The position numbers were made by a program, and so were the translations under genes. From positions 54,575,886 through 54,639,885 of the forward strand of contig CM049322.1 in assembly GCA_026874595.1 (NCBI GenBank): a stretch of DNA of 64,000 bases. Direction: 5' to 3'. The notes beneath the pieces were generated by a model, which worked only from the letters and a program-made list of their open reading frames with translations, ran no database searches and had not been told where the DNA came from. The number at the start of each line of letters is the position of its first letter. Positions within the stretch are counted from its first letter, which is position 1. Shown in pieces: positions 22,508-36,382 of the stretch. The DNA comes from Sipunculus nudus (lineage: Eukaryota; Annelida; Sipuncula; Golfingiida; Sipunculidae).

Positions 22508-25460
22508 AATAATAATAATATATATTATTTATATAGCGCCAATTCTCTGATGGTCGGACTTACAGCGCAATTCACACACACACATACCCACATACAATTT
22601 CATGGAAATCTGCTCCCTGTGCCTGACCCAGAAAAAAAAACGATGCATATTAATTACCAAAAGCTTGCCGAAAGAGATACGTTTTTAAATTAGTTTTAAA
22701 TGATACGAGAGTTGGAGATTTTCTAATTGTAATGGGAAGTGAATTCCAAACTTTTGGGGCTATGAAACGGAAGGAACGTTCACTGATTTTCATATTACGC
22801 TTTGGTACTTCAAGAAGATTTCCGCAAACCGAGCGCAGCGTACGCAACGGCCGATATGTTATTACTTTTTTCAGTCAAATATGATGGAAGTGAGTCATCA
22901 AAACGGCGGTGAACAAAAACAGCAATTTTGTATTGTATACGGTACTTGACGGGAGTATAACCTAAATACAAGCTTGTATGCTTAATTGGACAGAGCTGAA
23001 AATACCTGGTTGACTACTTTTTGACAGCTGAGTGTCATCAGCATACATATGAAAAGAAAAATCACGTGCAGATATTATGCGAAATAGGGGTTGTAAATAT
23101 AATGTGAACAATATAGGTCCTAACACGGATCTCTGGGGAACCCCATACAACAAAGTGGGTCTGATTTTCTACCGTCGACCATAACAGCTTGGGAACGATT
23201 GGCGAGGTATAAAGTAAGCCATGAAAGCGCGGTGCCGTGTATACCAAAGGTAATTTCTCGTCTGTTAAGCAAAATGGAATGATCAAGCGTGTTAAACGCT
23301 GCACTGTGGTCCAACAATGCTAGGAGAGAAACGCGTCTCTCGTCTGCCGCCATCAGTAGACCATCCATGACAGTATGGCGGTCTCTGTGCTATGGTACCT
23401 TCTATACGCGGACTGATGGATTTTCATTAAGCTATTTTCATAAAGATGATATTGTAACCTCTTTAAAACAGTCTTCACAAGGATTTTAGAAACGAAGGGA
23501 AGGTTTGAAACTGGCTAAAATGTTTAAGGTCATTTGGATCTAATCCCGGCTTCTTCAAAAGTGGGGTTACGACAGCCTCTTTAAACTGAGAAGGGACTGT
23601 ACCTGTTGATAGAGAGACATTTATAATGAATGTAGTCAATGGAGTAAGGTCATCTATGCATTGCCTAAGAAGGGAAGTGGGGAAGGGATCAAGTATACAG
23701 CTTTTTGTTGGTGATGACATTATGAGTAATGTATCTCCTGATCACTCGCTGGTGTAAACCAGGACAAAGTGATACCATCATAAACATCAAAATTAGGAAG
23801 TTTACATAAACAAGAGTCAAATTCCCAACGGATACGTTCAATCTTGGCCAGGAAAAAGTCATGGAAACGTTTCGGAAGGTTTCAGCGAGGTATATCAGTT
23901 GGCAGAGGTATTATCCGGGACTTGCCCTGAAGCTCACCAGACACAGAAAACAGCTGTTTTGATGACGAACTGGAGTCAATCTTATCCATGTAGATTGTCT
24001 CTTGGCCTCATAAATGACTGCTTTCACTACAGCCCTCTCACTGACGAAGATTTCACGATGGACAGATAGACCTGAACTTCACCAGCGTCTTTCCGCTTGC
24101 CTCCGTTTACGGCGGGCAACTCTGATGTCATCAGACAACCACGGGCCGAATGTCTATCTCTCACCATTCTAGTAACAGACTGTGCACAGCGGTCAAGAGC
24201 ATGTCTGAGCCCATCATTGTACATGACAACGAGAGAGTCCAGGTCAAAACAGGCTGACTGACCTAATTCTGCAGATGCTACCATCTCCTTAATATCAGAC
24301 CGCAATTCATAAAGCAAAATCGCTCGGATGGACCGCGAGGTCACAAGTGTTTTGCGTGGAAGTGGCCTGGTTACAGTTAAAATACAGTAAAACGACTTTG
24401 TGATCAGAAAGATTAGCACAATCATGGACTCCCTCAAGTAACAGTGTACTGAAACCGGTGCAACCAGTCGAGAGTGTGGCCGTGTTTATGGGTGGAGACA
24501 TCGACAACCTGGGTGAGATTACGGTCGCTTACCACGGTCGTCAGCCGATTAACCTGCTGATTAACACTGTCATCATAATGGAAATTGAAATTGCCTAAAA
24601 TTGCAAAATCACCAGACAGACTGATATATCTTGACAGAAGCTCTGGAAATTCGTGAAGAAAGACAGAATTGGTCAGTTTATTGCGCTTACTGGGAGGAGG
24701 TCTATATAAGCAAATAATTGGAATTGAAGTCTGGTTCAGGAAAGGTTTTAATTCAACCGCCTCAAAAGACGAAAACTTTAATTGCGCAAACGAAGCATTG
24801 GAAACCAAGCATGATTTGATGACGACGCCGATGCCACCTCACCTTGATCGAACACGGGGGAACGAACGAAACTCGTAACCTGTCGGTGTCAAGGCAGCGA
24901 TGAAAGCTACATCGCCTTGTGGGTAAAGCCAGATCTCCATCAATATAACAATATCGGCTTGTAGTCGATGACCATCTCATGGATGTCAGTTACTTTCTGG
25001 CGAACAGACTGGGCATTAAAGACCAATACCTAGATATTATTCCGTTTGCCACCTCGTTTTTTTCTCTTCCTTGGCAGATCTCTACCGATCTGTAAAGAGC
25101 GTAGTTTAGAGATCAACCAGGGTTTCAGGCGTGCCGGTGTCACACCAAGAAGTTCAGCCCGGCAATACCGTATTTCGCTTTGTTGTTGTCCATGGACTTC
25201 ATGCATGGGCGACATGGATTTTCTGAATGGCGACAACTGGTCAGTTGAGACGGCAAGCGTTGCAGAAATGACTATCCAAATTGTGAGAAACCTAAAGACA
25301 GTGTTGGCATAAAATGTCCACAGGAAGAGAGTATCCCACATCACGGCACGCTTCACCAAAGTTCGTGACAATGATATATACATACGTTTCAATGCCATTT
25401 ATCTCCTGCTTTTTTCATATATCAAATCTGGTACTCATGATTTGCGCTTGCACAATTATC
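22508..25460 (-). pseudogene. Decayed CR1/L2-like non-LTR retrotransposon
   Basis: In transcription order the pieces show an endonuclease-like region (ADIVIL-type start near 24960; FAILGNFNFHYDD near 24600; VSTHKHGHTLDW near 24490), a reverse transcriptase (DPFPTSLLRQCIDDL near 23690; PSQFKEAVVTPLLKKPG near 23580; DHSAAFNTLDHS near 23290; the catalytic box HMYADDTQL near 23035) and a C-terminal FRFIAPKVWNSLP near 22765. Many stops and frameshifts separate them. The 3' end carries GCGCTATATAAAT and a short AAT-type repeat (22508-22540), typical of L2-like tails. The element interrupts sequence just beside the 22.1-22.5 kb relic. Confidence 0.88.
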
Positions 25461-27781
25461 CTGTATATCATGTGGCGAAAGGAACACCTTAAGGTGTAAT
25501 GCACTTTCCGTCTTTGAAAAGCATGGCACTCAGTAAAGGACGAACCGTGGTCATAGTTGAAAGACATCGTACGGCGGCGGCATTTCGCCTAAGGTGAGGA
25601 AATCATGCGTTTCAAGAATAATTTTAAAATATTTCTAGGAACTAATATCAGGGTGTTATTTACCATATCTGTTTCATAAAGGTCAATGTTTCTTTTCTGT
25701 AGACAATATGTGTAATGCTTGACCTTAAACCTTTTGCCACTTATGGGATATTTTATTTAAGACCTGATGAAACTGGATGATTGGATGACAGGTTGGCCCT
25801 GCATGTGCCTCCAAGGTCTTAGTTAATACACTATTTATCAGAAAGCAATTCAGTTACAAAGTAAAGGTTAAACCCTGGGAACTTCCAATTTCGTCAATTG
25901 CGATTTAACTGCAAGTTCAATTATTATAATACATTTATTTTACAATGTTTAGGCTTTCTACATTTAATATATATAAATATAAATATATGTGTGTGTGTGA
26001 AAACCTCGCCGAACGATGATCCCGGTATAATATCACCTCATTTTTGTACCAAAATGGATGATCGGAACCTAAGTGCGGAGTAAACATTGTCTGGTGAGAC
26101 AAGGCATTAAGTCTGCGCAAAGCGAAGCAGTAAAGAGCGGTTGCTCAAACAATATTTTGTAGGGCATATGTTCACGGATGATCGGACAGGACCCAGGTAT
26201 GTTTCTGTAACCAGGTTACGATTTATATTTACTATCAGGTCTACCTTTATACGGTTGATGGAGAAGAACATAATATTTGTTAACACACTGGGTTAATAAA
26301 GAGTTATTAGTGGTTCATGCAAAACTCAGCACTGGGCTGTTTAGAAACTGTCTGAAAACCATTACATTTGTTGTACAAGAGCACCTCAAACTGGGTATCT
26401 GTCATATTAGCACAACAAATAACAATATGGAATTGTTGAAACTTGGCATGGCAGATCAATTTAAAAAAGTATTGATTCGTAAAGCCTTTTATATTGATTA
26501 AGAGAGCATTTTATGAATTGCATTTGTATTTGCATTTGAAAATCAAATGTTTCATACTCTGCATTTAAATGCAAATGAAAATGAAAATCTACTGGCAGCT
26601 CCGCATTTAAATGCAAATGCGACATTTTCTAACCATGATATATATAAACTTTATGACCTGAAGAAAGCTCTGTTGTAAGAGTGAACGATAGATGATGTGT
26701 AGGCTCTGAAGTTAGTCGCTGTGGTTCTTGGGCCTCTCCCTCCTTTGCCTCATAGTGTCCACACGGTCATTTTGTAAATAGTACTTATATATAATCAAAA
26801 GCGTGAATATAAGAACTGTACCGACTAAAAACTATTTTGAAGATTCACATTTGACACTTTGGTACGACTTAAGTTATTTTGTTCCCTGACATTACCTTAT
26901 GAGTTATTTGGATTAATACACAGTATGAGTAATATAAACGCCATCTGATCTTTACCTTAAACTACTTAATATATTCCTGAAATGCTAATGCATTCGTTTG
27001 AATTATAAACATTCCAAATAGTAATGCGTAATATTGCCCTCTCAAAAATAACAAGAATCATATTTTACAAGAACCACAACATTTTTCTCAGATCAAAAGA
27101 TTGAAATTCCAGACACCAGATGCGGACTGCACTACGTAATTTTTCTGTCTGAAGTAAATTCCAAAATATTGCCTAGCTGGCTCACGGATAAAACGGGAGT
27201 GGCATCTGAATAAAATTCAGTTCAGAGTAATAATACGATCTCATTTGATCTCCGATCTTGACAAATGAACTGAACGACCCAGAAGCGAGACACGTACAGA
27301 TATATTAACCACAGTGTGGAATTGTATGTGATATAAGGGTAGGTATTGAACTTGATGCAAATCTAAAAATTGATTTGGCTCTGAATTCCTTCAAGACCCT
27401 TTCGAAAATATGTGCAAATTGTTCAGACAGAGAGGCAATTGATTTAAATAAGTGTAAAAGGGTGATGGCTAAAAAGAATAAGATGACACTTGTATGATAA
27501 ATTTAATTCTCAGCAGTATTTTAAATTGTAGCTAAATCCAACGTGGCCACATGTTTTCTCAGCTAAAAGTGTGGAATTGTGATAAATTAATGGTTTTAAT
27601 ATTTTTATTAATTTCTTTAGGTAAAGCTAAATAAAAGAACTTTATATTATACGTCAAAGAATTTGGTCTTTTAAAGTGTCAAATATGGTTACTTGTTCAT
27701 TTTCATTTCTATAACATATCCATGTAATTATATTGCAAGATCAGCTCTCATTCATTTTATATTCCACTGCATTACCCGTGT

Positions 27782-27783
<2 letters not shown>
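25461..27783. other. AT-rich stretch without a recognised gene
   Basis: No domain-bearing frame is seen. The notable content is a cluster of octamer motifs (26528-26618). Confidence 0.5.
26528..26618. promoter_or_regulatory. Cluster of three octamer (ATGCAAAT) motifs
   Basis: ATTTGCAT lies at 26528-26535, and GCATTTAAATGCAAAT twice, at 26561-26576 and 26603-26618. ATGCAAAT is the binding motif of POU-domain factors. Three copies within 91 bp are striking, but the sequence is low in complexity and may simply be a local duplication. Confidence 0.35.

Positions 27784-27842
<59 letters not shown>
27784..27842. repeat. (TA)n microsatellite
   Basis: A near-perfect TA run sits just left of the tandem leader array. 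Confidence 0.93.
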
Positions 27843-28189
27843 GGCCATTCCCATTATTCCCGTTATTGATGAATAACATTAAGTGCAAGTTTTGAATATT
27901 CTCTTTGCAAGTTACTGAGGAACTGAAGGGACATTTACATTCAATATAAACCTCATATAATCTAAATCTTCTTTCCTATCTAAATGGAATCGGCATTGAG
28001 AAATATCAAGCTGTAAAAAACAGCGGCCACACCAACCGACAGGATATAACCGATACAGTATTTCAGCCTCGAGAAATAAATAGTTCAGTGGTGCTTAATG
28101 GTCAAATAGTTATATAATTTAACACAGGAGTCACAAAAGACGTGTACACAACTGATTTTATATGACAAATGACACCCATAAGGACCGCA

Positions 28190-28440
28190 CATACACAAAA
28201 CTACGGTCTGTAACACTTCAGTTGTTAAATGAGCTGCAGGACTAAACAAGCCCCTCACATCTAATCAGAAAACGTCACATTTACACAGACATGAAAACCT
28301 ACGGTCTATAACACTACGGCCGTTACATGAGCTGCAGGCATGTATAGACCAGTTAAGTATAATCAGAAAACATTACAATTACACAGACATACAAACCTAT
28401 GGTCAGTAACACTACGGTCGTTACATAAGCTGTAGGTATG
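28190..28440. repeat. Short tandem repeats around CTACGGTCGTTACAT
   Basis: Three adjacent copies of about 100 bp share ACACAGACAT, AACCTACGGTC or AACCTATGGTC, CACTACGG(T/C)CGTTACAT and CTGCAGGCATG or CTGTAGGTATG. Related two-copy arrays lie inside each 6-kb unit (29940-30120, 35966-36146, 41995-42175). The third copy runs into the left edge of unit 1. Confidence 0.75.
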
Positions 28441-28625
28441 AAAAGACCCGTCTATCATTGACAGACAATATGGCACACATGACAATTTTAGTCCCTTAAA
28501 TGGCGTCTTATATAAGGTGATAGAGCTAACAAACAGGCCATCCTACCACCTGTATGACAATGGTATACTCATGTTGTTTTAAAAAACAAGATGAAAGTTC
28601 CATGTCAACAATGTAGACGACCCAC

Positions 28626-28692
28626 CTTGGACAACGACCACAAGTAAGGGGAGTAACGCACACAAGAAGACGCATCCTTTACGTGAAGACAT
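28626..28692 (-). CDS. Signal-peptide leader exon A1, intact
   Basis: The exon is ATG, 22 codons and one base before the donor GTGGGT. It encodes MSSRKGCVFLCALLPLLVVV then VQ, a clear signal-peptide core with a basic start. The phase-1 donor would join to CTCCTCC of the CTLD1 exon and read VQ-A-PPS, a good cleavage site. No downstream coding exon is visible before the receptor, about 14 kb away. The frame is unchanged in units 2 and 3. Confidence 0.6.
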
Positions 28693-29120
28693 GTTTCATG
28701 CTATTTCAAGTCAAACCAGTTGTTCAAATAAAGCCAAAGCTTAAACCAGACGTCCCTTATCGCTACATGCGTGTCCCGCACAGTATGTATGACTTAATAA
28801 ACAGAACAGTATCTTATCTATATCTGCCGTTGGACTTGGTGCACCTTGCGTCGAGAAGGTCGGCTGATTGATTGCTTTGTTATAGGCCAGCTATAAATTA
28901 CTGATGTGTTAGTTTGTTTCGGGGTACCATGTTAAATATTAACCACACGTGCCACTTGTTCATTCTGTTGACCCAGTATATGAAATCGTTGTTTAATGTG
29001 ACAAAGATATCTCCGTGGAATTTTTATTTTATTAAGAGCACCCCCTCTGTTTCTCTCAGGCAGTAGTTCATTTATGAAGGTCATCCGCACATTATTTGTC
29101 ATATGAGATATCAGTTGTCA
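28693..29120 (-). promoter_or_regulatory. Conserved 5' block of leader A1 (putative promoter)
   Basis: It lies immediately upstream of leader A1 and is recognisably similar to the blocks upstream of B1 (30357-30790), C3 (46500-46720) and the relic at 22.2 kb: shared CTTATCTATATCTGCCGTTG, GGTCGGCTGATTGA, CAGCTATAAATTA and CTCTCAGGCA. Conservation beyond the leader suggests a duplicated promoter; no start site can be placed. Confidence 0.45.
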
Positions 29121-30290
29121 TGCACTTTTCTGGTTAACTTGTTAAATTTTATCATCTTGATACTTTATTGATACTTCATTACATTTGAAATTATGTTAGT
29201 CATATACTATTTTCCGTTTAAAACAAATAAACATTGTAACATTAAATACACGTAGACGATAGAGTCACACCCTGAACCTAAAAAGCCACATTAAAATTTA
29301 GAATAAAGAAGTTATGTGGACCCAGTGCTCCTTGCATAAGTAATTACACCAATTATACGTTGCTCCTTTAGTACAGACAGTTCTGACACGGGTAAATCAA
29401 AGAACAGTAAGCCTTGCTAATCAGGTCTTGGATAAAAATTAAAATCGTACCTACTTAATTTAAATGGCTATTCCCGCATATGGATGAATAACAATTAGAT
29501 TAAGTTTTATATAGTCTCTTTGCTAGTTATTGTTGAACTAAAGGGACATATTTATTCATTATAAACCTTTTATTATTATTAAAATATTGTTACCTATCTA
29601 AATGCAACCAGCACATGGAAACAACAAGATATAAGTAAAACAGGGCCATCCCTATCCTGTTCTTTTGAAAAGATGAGATATATTTTCATTTATTATTTTT
29701 AAGCAAATAAATAAATTGAATAAAATTGAAAATATTCCGGAATGGCAACATTAACCCATTGTTGGATCTAACTCAACGTTAGAGTTTTATCAGCGACTAT
29801 ACCAACCGACGGGAATTAACCGCTAGAGTACTTCAACCAGGTAAAATGAAAAGTTATGCAAATAGTTTAAGCGGTGTTAAATGGTCAAATGCTGATATAA
29901 TATAGCACAAAAACATATAAAGATACACAACAGATTTAACATGACACTTAAAACACACAAATCTATGGTCAGTTACACTACGGTCGTTTCATTTTCTGCA
30001 GGCACGAAGAGACCCATCAAACACAACAGATTTAACATGACACTTAAAACACACAAATCTATGGTCAGTAACACTACGATCGTTTCATTTTCTGCAGGCA
30101 TGAAGGGACCCATCAAACATGAACAGACAACATAGCACGTTTGAAAACTGTAGTACATTAAATGGCGGCTTAGATAAAGTGATAGAGCTAACTGGCCAAC
30201 AGGCCAGACTACTAGATGTATGGCAATGGTTTACTCATGTTGAATTAAAAACAAGATAAATGATTCATGTAAATATTGTAGGAATCCTAC

Positions 30291-30356
30291 CTTGGACAGC
30301 AACCACAAGAAGTAGAGAAACGCACATAAGAAAATGCCTCCTTTAAGCGTATTTAT
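30291..30356 (-). pseudogene. Leader exon B1, decayed
   Basis: It is alignable with leader A, but the start codon is changed (ATA in place of ATG) and one base is lost, so the frame is broken. The donor GTAGGA is kept. A and B with their flanks form an older duplication about 1.66 kb apart. Confidence 0.6.
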
Positions 30357-33043
30357 GTTTGCTGCTATTTCAGGTCAAATGTGTATGTTAAAATAAAGCT
30401 TAACCTGAAATTCGCCCGACAACGCTTTTCGCTGCAACTGTTCCCCTACATTGTAACTGAACAGATAGTACAGTTTTGTATCTACATTTGCCGTTGGGCT
30501 TAGTCTCACCTTTCAAAGAAGTCAGTGGATTGAAAGCTTGGTCAATGGACAGCTATAAATTATGGATATGTTAGTTTGCTTCCGGGTAGGTAGCTAAATA
30601 AAATCTATGAATATGACATTTGCTCACTCACTGTACCCAGTGAAAGAAGTTTGTCGTTATTGTGACAACGGTACGTCCATATTATTTATATTGATTAGAG
30701 GCAACTATTATGTTATCCTCAGGCATTTCATTTTCTCAGGTACTATGGACGTTAATTGAAGAAATGGATGTCAGTTACAATGCAATTTTTAGGATCATTT
30801 ATTAAATCTCACGATCTTAATACTTAATTAATACTTATCAAATTCAAAACGTGAGACATTCATATTTACAACTTATTGATTATAATAAAAACTTACATTA
30901 CATGTAATGTAAATAAACACTATAAAAAAGAATCAGAGAATGTTCATGGAAAGGAAATGTTTTTAGACTGCATGTAACATTAAAATATATATTGGAAAAG
31001 TGTAGACGAAAAACACAAAGTACTGATATAGTAACACCATCACCCTGACAAACCAAAAAACCTATTTAAACAATGTTGCGTGTTCAGTTTATTTTTTTTA
31101 ATTGCATTGACTCAATCCAGAAGAATGTCCAATTCAGATTTATTAATTTAAGACGCATTTAACTATAAATGATGGATATGTTGATCCAGAACATTTGTCT
31201 TGACCCTGGTAGTACGTATATAAAACCGTAAACAATGAAATTCACTAAAACTAAGTAATTTATTCCTCAATTATATACAAAAGATTCCATTATAATTCAC
31301 TTGATTTAAAGGTGTCTATGCTATGGTGTTCCAATCACCGGAATTAAATGGTAACCGTCAGGCTTAGAGGCATTTAATAAAAAAATCTATGCACGTCTTT
31401 AGGACTCCCAGGAAAAACTGCAAATACTAGCTTTTAGTTTTATGCTAATGTGAATGGTTACTGTAGGTAAACTGCAGGTTACTCCACCTGTGGTGCAACC
31501 TGAGAAATACTTCCCTATCTTGTCACATGAACACTTTTCAGGGATGGATCAAAGATTAAGAAAAGTGTGGGGGAGGGGATGTCCAAAGCAGGAAGACTGA
31601 TAAAAAAACCCCGAAAGGGTTCCTAGGTCCGGAAAGGGGGGGGGGTGTCTTTGACGCAAACAACAGTGACTCAATGTGGATAGTACTACCCCACTTTAAA
31701 CGTGAAAATAAAGTACGAGTCCTATCAGCCTTATCTATAAATGAGCGTGACAACAAAACAAGGATTACACAAAGTGGAAATCCCAACATCGATAAAATAT
31801 TAGGCTGTTTATAGAACATGCGCTCTAACGGGATTTACTAATAAGAGTGGAATGCTACTTATGGTGGAAAGGGTCAAGGGTATGTAAGATTATTAAAATT
31901 GTCTGATACGAAAACAAATTTCCTTCCATCGTTGCGACCGAACCATCTAAAATTATTGGTTTAAAATACCTAAATTATATATTAAGACACTTTTATTTGT
32001 TAATGTCTTTCATTCTTATTCTGTTTCCTAGAATCAGTTGATTATGTCCCCGTGTCATTCCCTATTGCACAGTCATTTACCCACTGGCCGCGCGATGAGT
32101 GAATGTTTAGTGGATTTCTTATTTCATGTTTTAGGCTGCAGGTGGTTTATAATTATGAAGATGTAGTCCATTTGGGAGAGTGTTCCTTTTTATGATTAAA
32201 ATAACCATGAGACTTTATCAACAGTATGTGTTGTAATATAAATGATAATACCTTACCCGAAAAATTGCCACTGGAATTGCAAGGAATTAGACCATGCAAA
32301 TATATCCAGTTTGATGATGCCGGATACCACGAGGAAATATATTATATTTAGGGATCTAAATTTGTGAAATACACCGTGGATAATAATGCGTTCGGCTAAA
32401 GAGATCATACGAATTTACTTAAACAGAGTCAATTTGGTTTAGAAATCGAAATATTGTTACATTACCAGCAAGAGCTCTGTACAGCCCCGTACAACACACA
32501 TTGCAGTGACTAGTCATAGTGACAATGCCGAAATTATGAAAATGTCAATATATTATTGATACAGTGAAATGTATCATTGTCGAACCTGTACATGAATGCA
32601 TTTATATTAATGAGGGTGACAATACACGCTTCCCCTCGAACAAGATTTTAAGTATGGTTTTCTTATTTTTTTCTTTAGATTTCTTATTTGTCCTTTATTG
32701 ATAGTTACGTGTTTTATTTGTAATAGCCTCTGAACACAACCGCGACCATCTAATACATAGGCTAACTTGATTATGTGTTGGGAATCGGATGTAGTTTATG
32801 AAGAAATGATAATGGGCATATCTGCGTCTAATGCTTTAATAGAATATTTGCAGATAATATATAGATATGTTGCAAGTTGGAGTAACCTTTCAAAGTTATG
32901 TTCAAACTACTAATGTATAACAAAACGTTATGGTGTTTAGAGCTAAATAAACCAAGAAAATAATATTGAGCATGAAGTAGAGGAATTTACATCGCCAAAC
33001 GACTATAAGACCCTTATGGTAAATGTTTAGAGAAAAACTTTTG

Positions 33044-33080
<37 letters not shown>
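33044..33080. repeat. (GA)n microsatellite, unit 1
   Basis: About 37 bp here, against about 36 bp at 39074-39109 and about 27 bp at 45100-45126 in units 2 and 3. The length differences show that the units are separate copies. Confidence 0.9.
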
Positions 33081-33082
<2 letters not shown>

Positions 33083-34386
33083 GAATAACACAAACGGATC
33101 TATCAAATCTGAATTTTTGACGAAACACGTCTGTGTCAGAAGACGTGGTACAAGTCATAAACCCAACTGATCAACCGTAGCACCTTTCATAAATTATATA
33201 AAAAGGATGAGACGCGTTCATGTTTCTAAAGCCATGTTTCGTTGAGCCCTTTATATTTGATAGGTAGTTCCATAGGGTCAAATTGATAACCTTCTCTATG
33301 CAGGTAAACCTTTGTCCCTTAATAAATGATAAACCGGGATGGGGCACTGAAAAAAGCGTAAAAAAATGCTTGAATGCAGACAGGAATAGTAAATTCAGTC
33401 ATTTGGAAATAATAATAACCAAGTAACACGGCAAAAGCATGTGCACGATATAATAGTAGTAGTGTACAGTGTAGTGATAGCCTCATATTTGCTCAGAATT
33501 ATCAATGCTTATCACCAGGGATCTGGTATGGACCTGCACGTGCCTCTGTCAGACCTCAGCCCAGACTGACCGTTCTAGTGACGGTTTACAGCCAGCAATG
33601 AATGCAACAGTCCATGCATATTAGCCATGCATATTGGACTGATAAGCATACTTTGATATGACAGTCAAGGGAATTTCTTATGTCAGCGAGGCAAAGAAAC
33701 TGCTATAATTAATACCATGATTGGACACCCTGCTCATTCACCTAATTCCTTGGTTCTCTGAGATAAGGTAACAGATTAGATCCCCTGGTCTAGAGCAATG
33801 CTTACTAATCAGCAGTTGCACATAATAATCAATATCAATCTCTGGTAATTCCCATGCATTTTGTGTCATATTCACTCTTACTGTCCATTTATAAAATCAA
33901 AGATTCTGATTGCCTTGTTTCAGAGAAAGTTTATAGAACAGTATGGTATAATCTAAGGAAACATTTGTTAACTTATCAAAATATTAGCAGATTTAGATAA
34001 TGGGATCAATGCTTATACGTTATATCCATCGATATATGTATAACACCCACGTATGATTTGTCCTGTTAATGTTGTTCATTATAATCATGTAATGGTGCAA
34101 TTTTACATTTCACGGAATCAGAGAGAAATAAGGTTCTCGTTTGTACAATGACACGCAAATAATACTTGAATAATAAAATCTATTTATACGCCGAAGGTAT
34201 TCATCAACCATACGAAAAGCACACAACATGGCGTGCATAGAAGTTTAAGTACATGAAATGGCGGCTTATCATCCAAGGGACCAGGGTACACACTAACATG
34301 GTCTACCTACAGATGAGTGTGCATGGTATATGGATATTTGTAAATAACATCAGGTCAGGGTCATGTTAAGAAAGGGTAAGGCTTAC

Positions 34387-34453
34387 CTTGAACAGAGACC
34401 ATGAGGAAGTATATTACTAAACACAAGAAGAAGCCTCCCTTGGGTAAAGACAT
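34387..34453 (-). CDS. Signal-peptide leader exon C1, intact but detached from its promoter
   Basis: 67 nt, 22 codons, donor GTAAGC in phase 1. It encodes MSLPKGGFFLCLVIYFLMVS then VQ. The unit junction lies only 7 bp 5' of its ATG, so the upstream sequence is the left end of unit 2 and not the block found at C3. Expression of this copy is therefore doubtful. Confidence 0.55.
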
Positions 34454-34651
34454 GTTTTTAGGTATGAAAAGGCCCGTCTATCATTGACAGACAATATGGC
34501 ACACATGACAATTTTAGTCCCTTAAATGGCGTCTTATATAAGGTGATAGAGCTAACAAACAGGCCATCCTACCACCTGTATGACAATGGTATACTCATGT
34601 TGTTTTAAAAAACAAGATGAAAGTTCCATGTCAACAATGTAGACGACCCAC

Positions 34652-34718
34652 CTTGGACAACGACCACAAGTAAGGGGAGTAACGCACACAAGAAGACGCA
34701 TCCTTTACGTGAAGACAT
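34652..34718 (-). CDS. Signal-peptide leader exon A2, intact
   Basis: Same 22-codon signal peptide and phase-1 GTGGGT donor as A1, with no change seen in the exon. Its upstream block is at 34719-35146. Confidence 0.6.
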
Positions 34719-36316
34719 GTTTCATGCTATTTCAAGTCAAACCAGTTGTTCAAATAAAGCCAAAGCTTAAACCAGACGTCCCTTATCGCTACATGCGTGT
34801 CCCGCACAGTATGTATGACTTAATAAACAGAACAGTATCTTATCTATATCTGCCGTTGGACTTGGTGCACCTTGCGTCGAGAAGGTCGGCTGATTGATTG
34901 CTTTGTTATAGGCCAGCTATAAATTACTGATGTGTTAGTTTGTTTCGGGGTACCATGTTAAATATTAACCACACGTGCCACTTGTTCATTCTGTTGACCC
35001 AGTATATGAAATCGTTGTTTAATGTGACAAAGATATCTCCGTGGAATTTTTATTTTATTAAGAGCACCCCCTCTGTTTCTCTCAGGCAGTAGTTCATTTA
35101 TGAAGGTCATCCGCACATTATTTGTCATATGAGATATCAGTTGTCATGCACTTTTCTGGTTAACTTGTTAAATTTTATCATCTTGATACTTTATTGATAC
35201 TTCATTACATTTGAAATTATGTTAGTCATATACTATTTTCCGTTTAAAACAAATAAACATTGTAACATTAAATACACGTAGACGATAGAGTCACACCCTG
35301 AACCTAAAAAGCCACATTAAAATTTAGAATAAAGAAGTTATGTGGACCCAGTGCTCCTTGCATAAGTAATTACACCAATTATACGTTGCTCCTTTAGTAC
35401 AGACAGTTCTGACACGGGTAAATCAAAGAACAGTAAGCCTTGCTAATCAGGTCTTGGATAAAAATTAAAATCGTACCTACTTAATTTAAATGGCTATTCC
35501 CGCATATGGATGAATAACAATTAGATTAAGTTTTATATAGTCTCTTTGCTAGTTATTGTTGAACTAAAGGGACATATTTATTCAATATAAACCTTTTATT
35601 ATTATTAAAATATTGTTACCTATCTAAATGCAACCAGCACATGGAAACAACAAGATATAAGTAAAACAGGGCCATCCCTATCCTGATCTTTTGAAAAGAT
35701 GAGATATATTTTCATTTATTATTTTTAAGCAAATAAATAAATTGAATAAAATTGAAAATATTCCGGAATGGCAACATTAACCCATTGTTGGATCTAACTC
35801 AACGTTAGAGTTTTATCAGCGACTATACCAACCGACGGGAATTAACCGCTAGAGTATTTCAACCAGGTAAAATGAAAAGTTATGCAAATAGTTTAAGCGG
35901 TGTTAAATGGTCAAATGCTGATATAATATAGCACAAAAACATATAAAGATACACAACAGATTTAACATGACACTTAAAACACACAAATCTATGGTCAGTA
36001 ACACTACGGTCGTTTCATTTTCTGCAGGCACGAAGAGACCCATCAAACACAACAGATTTAACATGACACTTAAAACACACAAATCTATGGTCAGTAACAC
36101 TACGGTCGTTTCATTTTCTGCAGGCATGAAGGGACCCATCAAACATGAACAGACAACATAGCACGTTTGAAAACTGTAGTACATTAAATGGCGGCTTAGA
36201 TAAAGTGATAGAGCTAACTGGCCAACAGGCCAGACTACTAGATGTATGGCAATGGTTTACTCATGTTGAATTAAAAACATGATAAATGATTCATGTAAAT
36301 ATTGTAGGAATCCTAC

Positions 36317-36382
36317 CTTGGACAGCAACCACAAGAAGTAGAGAAACGCACATAAGAAAATGCCTCCTTTAAGCGTATTTAT
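36317..36382 (-). pseudogene. Leader exon B2, decayed
   Basis: Same lost start codon and one-base deletion as B1, so the decay came before the triplication. Confidence 0.6.

Larger units (their letters stand above)
28435..34460 (-). repeat. 6.03-kb tandem unit 1
   Basis: The unit starts at GGTATGAAAAGACCCGTC and ends at the ATG side of leader C1, where the same phrase begins unit 2. Offset to unit 2 is 6026 bp. It holds three leader-exon copies (A1, B1, C1) with two promoter blocks, a GA microsatellite (33044-33080) and otherwise AT-rich non-coding sequence. Frames such as the minus-strand one at 31556-31819 have no domain. Confidence 0.95.

Noticed and set aside
31556-31819. An 87-residue protein repeated in the three 6-kb units
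   Set aside because: Its end differs between units through indels near a poly-G tract and it has no domain; conservation is explained by the recent triplication.
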